This document shows, in pieces, positions 7,101 to 10,584 of a stretch of DNA of 10,974 nucleotides. The notes beneath the pieces are model-generated. The model had not been told where the DNA came from. It did no database searches and was given only the letters and a program-made list of their open reading frames with translations. Numbering within the stretch: the first letter of the stretch is position 1; each line of letters begins with the position of its first letter. The DNA is from an uncultured Planctomycetaceae bacterium (GTDB lineage Bacteria > Planctomycetota > Planctomycetia > Pirellulales > Thermoguttaceae), in the NCBI GenBank assembly GCA_947307005.1, contig CAMZHY010000077.1, positions 1 to 10,974 on the forward strand, written 5' to 3'. The position numbers and the translations under genes were made by a program.

Positions 7101-9944
7101 GTTCAAGCGCTCGGCGAGGGAGGCGAATACGCCGATTCCGCCTATACCGCGACGCGGACGGTGAAGCTATGTCCGAAGTTGGACTCTCCGACGCCTTCCT
7201 CCATCTCTCGCAAGACGTCGATTACCGTCTCTTGGGCCGCCGTTCCCGACGCCGTCGGGTACGCCGTCTCCTATAAGCTCGCGAGCGCGACGAACTGGTC
7301 GAGCGAAGTCAACGTCGGGACAAATCTCAGCCGCGCGCTTGACGATCTCCAACAGAACGCCGAATACGTTGTTCGCGTCAGAGCGATTGGCGACGGCTCC
7401 GACCATGCGGACTCTGATTACGCGACGATAACCGTTGCGACGCTCTCTACCGTCGTCACGACGGAATTCGACGTCGACGATCCTTCAGACGGTTTGGTTT
7501 CGTTACGCGAAGCGATCGAAAACGCCGAGTCCGGCGATACGATCACCTTCGACGGTTCGCTCAAAGGAAAGACGATCACGCTTGAAAACTACGGATTTGT
7601 CGTTGATAATAAATCAATAACGATCGACGCGTCGAGTCTTTATGATAAAGATTCGCAAACCGTCGGTCTGACGATTAGCGCGCAGAGAAGGTCGAAAATT
7701 CTAACCGTCTACGGCGGCGAAGGCGTTTCCGTCGAAATCATCGGGATCAGATTGACAAACGGCTATCAGAACAGCCGAGGCGGCGCCATTTTCAACAGTT
7801 CCGCGACGTTATCGCTCGTTAACTGCGTGATCTGCGATAATGAAGAGACGTGGAAAAACGGCGGCAGCGCGGTGTATTCTTACCATGGCGAAACGACGCT
7901 TGTCAATTGTCTTGTCGCCAATAACCGCGACACAAAGGGCGGCTGTTTACAAATCGACGGAGGAAACGCGACTTTCTATAACTGTACGATCGCCGGCAAT
8001 ACGGTAAGCGAGAACAACGATAGCGGCGGCGTCGTTTTGTGCAACGGCGCCGTCCTCGCCGCGTATAATACGATTATTGCGGACAACCGCTTGCAGAACG
8101 GGGAAGCCTCCGACGTCTACTTCCGCGATCCCAATTCCGTCGCGTACGAGTTCAACGTTCTCTCGAGTTGTTCAAACCGAGCGTACCGCGAGAATTGCTT
8201 AACCTACGACGCGTCGCAACCGCTCTTTACGGACGCGGCGAACGGTGAATATACGCTTGCGGAAAACTCTCAGGCGATCGATCAAGGGAACAATCAAAAC
8301 GTAACGACGAGCTTCGATCTCGCGGGGAACCCGCGTATCGTCGACGAAGCGGTCGACCTTGGCGCCTACGAATACCATTTTGCTCCTGAACCGAACAATC
8401 CCGACCCGTTGGCGGCGCCGGTCAATCTGCGCGCGACAGGCAAGACGGAAACGACGATTGCCGTCGCGTGGGACGCCGTCCCGAACGCCGTCGGATATAG
8501 CGTCGCTTATAAACTTGCAAGCGCGACGGATTGGTCGGACGCGGTCGCCGTCGGAACGAATCTTGATCATACGATTTCCGGACTCTTGCCGAATACGGAA
8601 TACGACGTCCGAGTCAGAGCGGTTGGCGACGGCGTCGACTATGCGGGCTCCGATTACTCGACGCTGACCGTTACGACGTTGGGGACGAATTTTGAAACGC
8701 CCTCGACGCTCGTCACGACGAACTTAGACGTCGTGGACGCTTCAGACGGGTTGATTTCGCTACGCGAAGCGCTTGAATACGCCAATTCCGGCGATACGAT
8801 TACTTTCGCCAGCGCGCTCCAAGGAGGAACGATCGCGCTCGATTCGGAACTCGGTCAGCTTACGGCAAGTCAATCGATAACGATCGACGCGTCTAGCCTT
8901 TACGACGCGGCGACGGCGACTCCGGGACTGACGGTCAGCGGAGGGGGAACGTCAAGAATACTGTCCGTTTCTTCGGGGTTAGAAGTCGAAATCAGTGGAA
9001 TTGCGTTGACGAACGGCTATCTGAACAACGCCAACGGCGGCGCGATTTTCAATGACGGCGCGACGCTAACCCTCAATAATTGCGTGATCAGCGGCAATAC
9101 GGCGAAGATGGGCGGCGGGGTCTATTCTTCCAATGGCGAAACGACGCTTGTCAACTGCATCCTGACGAACAATACCGCTTTGAGCGACTTCGGCGGCGGA
9201 GCGTATTTTTCCCATGATGAAACGACGCTTACCCATTGCGTCGTAACGAACAATACCGCCACTCACGGCGGCGGAGTAACTTTTAGCAGATGCGATGCGA
9301 CGCTTGTCAATTGCTTCGTAACAGACAATACGGCGCGTAATTGGGGCGGCGGAGCGTATTCCACCTTAGGCGAGACGACGCTTATCAACTGTCTTGTCGC
9401 CGGGAACAACGCTTCTTCCGGCGGCGGCTGGTATCTCTCCAGAGAAACCGTATCTTTCTATCATTGCACGATCGCCGACAATACGGCGAACAGCGGAAGC
9501 GGCGTCTTTTTGAGCGGAAATTCGTACAGAACCGGGGTTCTCAACTCGTACAACACAATTATTACCGGCTCCGTTGTTTCCAGCGGCTCCGTTTCTTCGA
9601 ACGCGCGCAACACGCTGTCGAGCTTTACCGGTTGGACGTCCGGCGCGAACAATTTGACCTACGACGCGTCGCAACCCCTCTTCACGAACGCGGCGTCGGG
9701 CGACTACGCGCTTGCGGTAAACTCTCCGGCGATCAACGCGGGGGACAACCAGTTCGTCGACGCGTCGACGAACGTCGATCTCGCGGGGAACGCTCGTATC
9801 GTAGGCGAGACGGTCGACTTAGGTTGTTACGAGCGCCAGTCCGATTCGTCGGCGCTTTTCGACGAAGAGTCTGAACTTTTCGAAGAGATCGAGTTGGAGG
9901 ATTCCCTCGACCAGATCGCCGCGAGTCTTCTTGACCTTGAGTAA
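3..9944 (+). CDS. Giant FnIII / legumain-like peptidase / five-fold CSLREA beta-helix surface protein (5' partial)
   Basis: The frame is open from the left edge to a TAA at 9942-9944 (3313 codons seen). It is 5' partial. The GTG at 9 lies inside an FnIII strand reading LTVSWDAV, so it is not the start. Residue numbers here count that GTG as 1. Order: FnIII 1-4 (about 1-367), a beta-rich linker (about 369-544), a legumain-like C13 peptidase (about 547-838, His660 in FDHG and Cys706 in QCFSGG), FnIII 5 (about 842-930), beta-helix modules 1 and 2 (about 932-1710), FnIII 6-7, module 3, FnIII 8-9, module 4, FnIII 10, module 5, and an acidic tail (3278-3311). No transmembrane segment is visible. 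Family knowledge: FnIII and CSLREA/choice-of-anchor-Q beta-helices occur in large exported proteins. I infer a cell-surface or secreted adhesin or polymer-binding protein with a protease domain. Its N-terminus, probably LEPR-XLL like the next gene, lies outside the window. Substrate and exact role are unknown. Confidence 0.96.
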   Translation: MTVSWDAVANAERYGVSYKLADETEWTEFDAGTELSYTIDDLDSGTEYEVRVQAFGDGVATLDSDYSETISIATSEVDENALERLETPNVTAVAASTSLTLSWEPVAHAAFYSVRYKATDGAAVTVNVDASKAGCAINGLQPDSEYDVFVRARGIDGLYLDSDWSAAVAVRTAKASSPTFTATDVSDDSILLHWDSIPSAVEYRIAWAPVGSTTFDSATVAAPETYTRITGLEPNTEYQIKICFTSIAGDYDEAEFASAVTLTTRSTPIVATALAAPTVTQESTRGIASDALCVEWTPDPRATGYVVSYKNATKTTDAFTEVEVAASENRLILDGLEAKTSYKVTVRALGDGVFRTNSPESSVKTVKTLDGSCPSIEEYEVLRQRYDDLSLPESLTDVQIVEVKSASMFDKALKDAAKTPWDDVILLNTSLDLSKRTIELNVDYETSGAISILSSKSGMAPIKVNGSSVTFDVKSGLLQFGGIKFTDVNPEVSIYQSTFSTELGASLTAVKTQNVAMYSSYDYLIGDAATYFPRGATPNASSTPSANDFALLFVGGVEASQNHMYYYDGLVDYYFTLVEEFHVDPTKIYILYADGDTTRQSFNLCFDKAKKRVTTSNLTFATGLNTSVRAATGAELTSTLGEIANREDWTADSHLLFWTFDHGFGQRNDASDYDDYLCGWGENISGASVRDALFQIKQGYVTSVFTQCFSGGILDDIFDPATGNLRSIANGYADGYDGAAHFAGGAAANHYETSITSHDFYGAATGYSQSFEKALTQRSTGIEAFIYAEQDDPFSQAKLKEESDASEPLENYAANGGASSVGSPVEHPWHAGETFSIFATPLEQSAPTIVSHAQTPDSITLTWTEIPGATFTLEYVAAGSSDVVTVGNIPTNSYTVEGLSPATNYVFRVKASNSPHSNPKSVWTEPSLVREEPSIVVTTDSDVVNPYDGLISLREALVEYSVEGDAITFDPSLQGKTIKLVSSQGSLCIDKSITIDASNLLDATTSAPGLTISGGGKTRALYVESGVAVEIKGIAFTNGYASSSGGAIYNSGATLSLENCAIRDGVSSECGGGLASVSGETTLTNCSLTNNAVLLEYGALHDGGAVSCSDGTLTLINCEIVGNTARSGGGVRSQNSDTTLVGCVLANNAALDVYGNGGALYVAGGTLSLDNCSVTNNSVGTSFGYGGGVFATETETTLTNCVVTNNSGSEGGGVGLHFCEATLTNCVIANNAARSMGGGANSFKGDTTFVNCLVVGNTSSTGGGLHFFRNAVTLRNSTLSDNTANNGSDLYLKGDAYGAGVLNSYNTVITGSVVFSDVASSNAYNTLSSFSNWTSGANNLTYDASQPLFRNAKSGDYTLADASQAINQGSNQYVTTSADLAGNSRVYDGTVDLGAYEYPETPSTVVTTAVDVCDACDGLISLREALGYAESGATVTFSSSLQGETIALELGELTVSKSITIDASNLRAATTSALGLTVSGQGTSRILRLEQGVAVEVKGIELMDGYSNAVGGALYNNGATLSLVNCAIRDSEASLTGGGLYSRGGETTLIDCLVAGNAASDGGGLGLDGTATLYNCTIADNTASRFGGGAYLAGGVFNAYNTIVAGNGASTADADVYRDEPDGVANAYNTLSSFANWTDGAGNLTYNASQPLFTNALLGDYSLAENSQALDEGNNQYVTTSGDLAGNLRVSRNTVDLGAYEYQFSPDPSNPEPLPAPFNAREIGKTETTVSVAWDAVPTVRGYRLGWRGETDSAYSYVTLDAATTSYTLAGLDADATYVWRVQALAGADGYLDSDYTAARTVRPRRLLSVPTVSYEVEARSIALSWNADPNAAGYAVSYKLASETDWSDEIDVGTSLSHTIRGLQPVAEYDVRIRAIGDGFDFADSNYSTRTVATPEPDPDTKSTVVTTENDVLNPLDGLISLREALEYYADDGDTITFDPFLQGRTISLDRGTLSVNKSITIDASSLYDDDAQIPGLTVSGLGTSRILKIRAGLAVEINGITLTNGFSEDALGGGAIYSDGSTILLNNCAISDNTAYFGGGIRSVDGALTLADCVLTNNTAPDGPFDGIGGGAINAYGGTLTLDGCVVTNNSTNLNGGGVYSNACETTFTDCVITDNTAANYGGGSYSCFGQATLIDCLVAGNSASYGGGLELERDDATFYNCTIAGNAADGGGGVALFNAAVLNAYNTIIAGNSASDGPDVHFNGASSVANAYNVLSGFLSWTDDDNILLYNESLPLFTNAAAGDYTLAANSQALNKGDSDFLPSLTDLDGARRVRGGAIDLGCYEFQVGASTSNALPTPIIPSETDKTETTFAVSWRAVPNASGYKLSWKNTTDSAYSDVTLDAETVSYTFAGLDNAATYVWKVQALGEGGEYADSAYTATRTVKLCPKLDSPTPSSISRKTSITVSWAAVPDAVGYAVSYKLASATNWSSEVNVGTNLSRALDDLQQNAEYVVRVRAIGDGSDHADSDYATITVATLSTVVTTEFDVDDPSDGLVSLREAIENAESGDTITFDGSLKGKTITLENYGFVVDNKSITIDASSLYDKDSQTVGLTISAQRRSKILTVYGGEGVSVEIIGIRLTNGYQNSRGGAIFNSSATLSLVNCVICDNEETWKNGGSAVYSYHGETTLVNCLVANNRDTKGGCLQIDGGNATFYNCTIAGNTVSENNDSGGVVLCNGAVLAAYNTIIADNRLQNGEASDVYFRDPNSVAYEFNVLSSCSNRAYRENCLTYDASQPLFTDAANGEYTLAENSQAIDQGNNQNVTTSFDLAGNPRIVDEAVDLGAYEYHFAPEPNNPDPLAAPVNLRATGKTETTIAVAWDAVPNAVGYSVAYKLASATDWSDAVAVGTNLDHTISGLLPNTEYDVRVRAVGDGVDYAGSDYSTLTVTTLGTNFETPSTLVTTNLDVVDASDGLISLREALEYANSGDTITFASALQGGTIALDSELGQLTASQSITIDASSLYDAATATPGLTVSGGGTSRILSVSSGLEVEISGIALTNGYLNNANGGAIFNDGATLTLNNCVISGNTAKMGGGVYSSNGETTLVNCILTNNTALSDFGGGAYFSHDETTLTHCVVTNNTATHGGGVTFSRCDATLVNCFVTDNTARNWGGGAYSTLGETTLINCLVAGNNASSGGGWYLSRETVSFYHCTIADNTANSGSGVFLSGNSYRTGVLNSYNTIITGSVVSSGSVSSNARNTLSSFTGWTSGANNLTYDASQPLFTNAASGDYALAVNSPAINAGDNQFVDASTNVDLAGNARIVGETVDLGCYERQSDSSALFDEESELFEEIELEDSLDQIAASLLDLE
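1113..1640 (+). other. Beta-rich linker before the peptidase domain, possibly a degenerate beta-helix cap
   Basis: About 176 residues connect FnIII 4 to the peptidase. The segment reads as a short helix-forming part (EEYEVLRQRYDDL) followed by alternating hydrophobic strands (VILLNTSLDL, TIELNV, ISILSS, SSVTFDV, LLQFGGIKFTD). The last strands resemble the opening of the later beta-helix modules, where an ITIDAS strand is followed by VEIKGI-x-FTNG. It could be a truncated beta-helix module or a pro-region of the peptidase. I do not recognise it as a named domain. Confidence 0.5.
1641..2522 (+). other. Legumain-like (C13, clan CD) cysteine peptidase domain
   Basis: Residues about 547-838 follow the legumain/caspase-hemoglobinase layout. 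The first core strand is FALLFVGG, followed by a Tyr-rich helix (YYYDGLVDYYFTLVEEF) and the second strand IYILYADGD. Then come the catalytic-His strand LLFWTFDHGFG (His660, codon 1986-1988), a DDYLCGW segment, a helix (SVRDALFQI), and the catalytic-Cys strand TSVFTQCFSGG (Cys706, codon 2124-2126). The 46-residue His-Cys spacing is close to the 41 I recall for human legumain (His148, Cys189). Clan CD peptidases use this dyad. C13 members typically cleave after Asn, but Asn specificity here is only inferred. The domain is embedded between FnIII domains, so it should act outside the cytoplasm, on its own chain, neighbours or environmental protein. Confidence 0.8.
2532..2795 (+). repeat. FnIII domain 5, joining peptidase to first beta-helix module
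   Basis: A single FnIII domain of about 88 residues begins just after the FSIFAT end of the peptidase. It shows SITLTWTEIPGATFTLEY, then SYTVEGLSPATNYVFRVKAS, a canonical B-C and E-F strand signature. It diverges from FnIII 6-10 and is not of the GKTETT or SYKLAS types. Confidence 0.85.
2799..4206 (+). repeat. Beta-helix module 1 (CSLREA-like start, choice-of-anchor-Q-like end; nine coils)
   Basis: The module opens with VVTT-x-SDVVNPYDG and GLISLREAL (2847-2873), followed by SITIDASNL and VEIKGIAFTNGYASSSGGAI. Nine coils carry the L-x-(N/G)-C/S-x-(I/V/L) motif: NCAIRD, NCSLTNN, NCEIVGN, GCVLANN, NCSVTNN, NCVVTNN, NCVIANN, NCLVVGN and NSTLSDN. A YNTVITG coil and the closing cap follow: YNTLSSF, TYDASQPLF, GDYTL, DLAGN-x-RV and DLGAYEY. 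This is the longest of the five modules. In the ninth coil serine replaces the ladder cysteine. Family knowledge: such right-handed parallel beta-helices are pectate-lyase-like folds. No catalytic set could be assigned. Confidence 0.85.
4207..5144 (+). repeat. Beta-helix module 2 (three coils)
   Basis: This module directly abuts module 1 with no FnIII between. GLISLREAL is at 4254-4280, then SITIDASNL and VEVKGIELMDGY. Only three cysteine coils follow (NCAIRD, DCLVAGN, NCTIADN), plus the YNTIVAGN coil. The cap includes YNTLSSF, TYNASQPLF, GDYSL, DLAGNLRV and DLGAYEY. A Pro/Asn-rich linker (SPDPSNPEPL) leads into the next FnIII. The short CDACDG stretch before the LREA motif is unique to this module. 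Confidence 0.85.
5145..5707 (+). repeat. FnIII pair 6 (type A) and 7 (type B)
   Basis: FnIII 6 (about 5145-5421) is of type A: GKTETT-x-SVAWDAVP, DSAYSYVTLDA, TYVWRVQAL. FnIII 7 (about 5424-5707) is of type B: GYAVSYKLASETDWS, DVGTSLSHTI, AEYDVRIRAIGDG. The same A-B order recurs at 6891-7445, so the pair looks like part of a larger duplicated unit. Confidence 0.88.
5708..6874 (+). repeat. Beta-helix module 3 (six coils)
   Basis: VVTTENDVLNPLDG leads into GLISLREAL (5757-5783), SITIDASSLYDDD and VEINGITLTNGF. Six cysteine coils follow (NCAISDN, DCVLTNN, GCVVTNN, DCVITDN, DCLVAGN, NCTIAGN), then the YNTIIAGN coil. The cap is more diverged than in the other modules: YNVLSGF, YNESLPLFTN, GDYTL, DLDGARRVRGG, DLGCYEF. 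Confidence 0.85.
6891..7445 (+). repeat. FnIII pair 8 (type A) and 9 (type B)
   Basis: FnIII 8 (about 6891-7182) has DKTETTFAVSWRAVPNASGY, DSAYSDVTLDA and TYVWKVQAL, as in FnIII 6. FnIII 9 (about 7182-7445) has SWAAVPDAVGYAVSYKLAS, NVGTNLSR and VVRVRAIGDG, as in FnIII 7. At DNA level FnIII 7 and 9 share the run CGCCGTCTCCTATAAGCTCG, which argues for a fairly recent duplication or gene conversion. Confidence 0.88.
7446..8409 (+). repeat. Beta-helix module 4 (three coils)
   Basis: The LREA motif is the variant GLVSLREAI (7491-7517), followed by SITIDASSLYDKD and VEIIGIRLTNGYQ. Three cysteine coils (NCVICDN, NCLVANN, NCTIAGN) precede the YNTIIADN coil and the cap (FNVLSSC, TYDASQPLFTD, GEYTL, DLAGNPRIV, DLGAYEY). 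It is the most diverged in sequence, with an extra Cys in the first coil and a Trp/Lys-rich loop (ETWKNGG). It ends in a Pro/Asn linker (APEPNNPDPL) like that of module 2. Confidence 0.85.
8410..8697 (+). repeat. FnIII domain 10, A/B chimera
   Basis: A single FnIII domain stands where the two earlier units have an A-B pair. Its first third matches type A (TGKTETTIAVAWDAVPNA). From about base 8490 it switches to type B (GYSVAYKLASATDWSD, VGTNLDHTI, TEYDVRVRAVGDG). The switch falls within the conserved W-x-AVP-(N/D)-A-x-GY segment shared by both types. Confidence 0.85.
8698..9839 (+). repeat. Beta-helix module 5 (six coils)
   Basis: LVTTNLDVVDASDG leads into GLISLREAL (8748-8774), SITIDASSLYDAA and VEISGIALTNGYLNN. 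Six cysteine coils follow (NCVISGN, NCILTNN, HCVVTNN, NCFVTDN, NCLVAGN, HCTIADN), then the YNTIITG coil. The cap reads NTLSSFTGWTSGANNLTYD, ASQPLFTNAASGDYAL, DLAGNARIV, DLGCYERQ. The last coil and cap closely resemble module 1 (SSNA-x-NTLSSF, WTSGANNLTYDASQPLF), including at the DNA level. Confidence 0.85.
9840..9941 (+). other. Acidic C-terminal tail of the giant protein
   Basis: The last 34 residues contain 13 Asp/Glu and no Lys or Arg, interspersed with Leu, Ile and Phe (ALFDEESELFEEIELEDSL, ending ASLLDLE). This would form an amphipathic acidic helix. It is not a PEP-CTERM, LPXTG or dockerin sequence. It might be a C-terminal export or anchoring signal, since type I secretion substrates can carry uncleaved acidic/hydrophobic C-termini, but no such system is visible here. 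Confidence 0.6.
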
Positions 9945-9976
9945 CGACTAGTGCGACGGGCTCTTCCTAACGCGTT

Positions 9977-10023
9977 AAAGGCGCGAATTTCGAGACGCGA
10001 GCGTTTTCGGAATTCGCGCCTTT
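9977..10023 (+). terminator. Strong terminator-like hairpin downstream of the giant gene
   Basis: Perfect 13-bp inverted repeat: AAAGGCGCGAATT at 9977-9989 and AATTCGCGCCTTT at 10011-10023. Pairing extends inward about six more pairs (9990-9995 with 10005-10010, including G-U pairs) to a roughly 9-nt loop. It starts 33 nt after the TAA. The U tract is short (TTT, then GCCATAT), so it may be a weak intrinsic terminator on the plus strand or simply a transcript-end-stabilising stem. The symmetric A/T flanks could also serve the minus strand. Confidence 0.72.
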
Positions 10024-10196
10024 GCCATATCATATCCGGCGGTTCTTTTAATCCGCGCGCGGCGTCGGGGGACGTTGCAACGCGTTTTATAAAAAAATAA
10101 ACGAATTTTCGTAAAAAACTTGACGGACTTGTACGGAGATCGTCGTCTTTAGCGCGGTCTAAGTAAAACTTAAGGAAGAGAAGGGGGTTAAAAGTC
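10024..10196. other. Intergenic region with AT-rich tract and small inverted repeat; no gene seen
   Basis: No plausible coding frame or RNA gene is seen here. Bases 10085-10119 are markedly AT-rich for this window, with an A7 run and an ACGAA-TT-TTCGT inverted repeat at 10101-10112. A TTGACG box at 10120-10125 lacks a matching -10 element. A perfect inverted repeat TAAGT-AAA-ACTTA at 10160-10172 lies 24 nt upstream of the promoter -35 box and could be an operator. A purine-rich run (AAGGAAGAGAAGGGGG) follows at about 10172-10187. Confidence 0.5.
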
Positions 10197-10225
10197 TTGT
10201 CAGGGTTTTCTTTTAATGATAAAAT
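10197..10225 (+). promoter_or_regulatory. Sigma70-type promoter for the second gene
   Basis: TTGTCA at 10197-10202 (5/6 match to TTGACA), a 17-bp spacer, and TAAAAT at 10220-10225 (5/6 match to TATAAT). The surrounding bases are AT-rich relative to the window. Transcription would start near 10232, giving a leader of about 350 nt. With the upstream terminator hairpin, this indicates that the second gene is transcribed independently of the first. Confidence 0.7.
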
Positions 10226-10231
10226 AGGGAG

Positions 10232-10584
10232 CGCGAGTCTTTGGGAACGCGAAGAAGGGGAACGTCGGTCTCTTGATCAGTCGTTTTCTTCAGCGGTTAG
10301 CGGTTGGACGCGTCGAAAATCGACGTCGGGGGGATAAGCTTTTGCCTTCCGGACGTCTTGAATATTCGGCGCAAAGACGACAGAATCCGAGAGACTCGGA
10401 ACGACGGTCGCGCGCTTGCTTTTGGCGATCGATCGTTCGGCGCGTCTTTTCCCCGCGTTTTTGGGGGAGGCGCGTCGGCGTATCGCCGAAGCAATAAAGC
10501 GCGAGCTTCGTCAAATCATGGACGGTATCAACGCTCGAACGAAGCGGTTAAACGAAACGACGACAATACTCAAAGGTTCCAAAA
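10232..10584 (+). other. Predicted long 5' leader with small hairpins
   Basis: About 350 nt separate the predicted transcription start from the ATG at 10585. Visible foldable elements: a stem with several G-U pairs (10441-10452 with 10463-10474); a perfect 6-bp stem with a TAT loop, TCGGCG/CGCCGA (10475-10489); and CGAAGC/GCTTCG (10487-10492 with 10505-10510), which overlaps and would exclude the previous stem. No known riboswitch class is recognised. Open frames here (10304-10588, and 10416 running past 10585) use TTG starts without a clear ribosome binding site, and I do not call them genes. Confidence 0.4.
10572..10576 (+). promoter_or_regulatory. Weak ribosome binding site for the second gene
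   Basis: AAAGG lies 8 nt upstream of the ATG at 10585. It is short, but it is the only Shine-Dalgarno-like sequence near this start and it supports the start choice. Confidence 0.5.

Noticed and set aside
2799..9839. CRISPR-like or tandem DNA repeat array
   Set aside because: The repetition is protein-coding, in frame, diverged and follows beta-helix coil periodicity. There are no constant repeats with unique spacers.
10120..10125. TTGACG as a -35 box
   Set aside because: No TATAAT-like hexamer lies 15-20 bases downstream. The pair at 10197/10220 is much better.
10273..10497. 74-codon plus-strand frame in the leader
   Set aside because: It has a TTG start and an Arg/Ser-rich composition without domain features. 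A purine-rich stretch lies upstream but spacing is poor.
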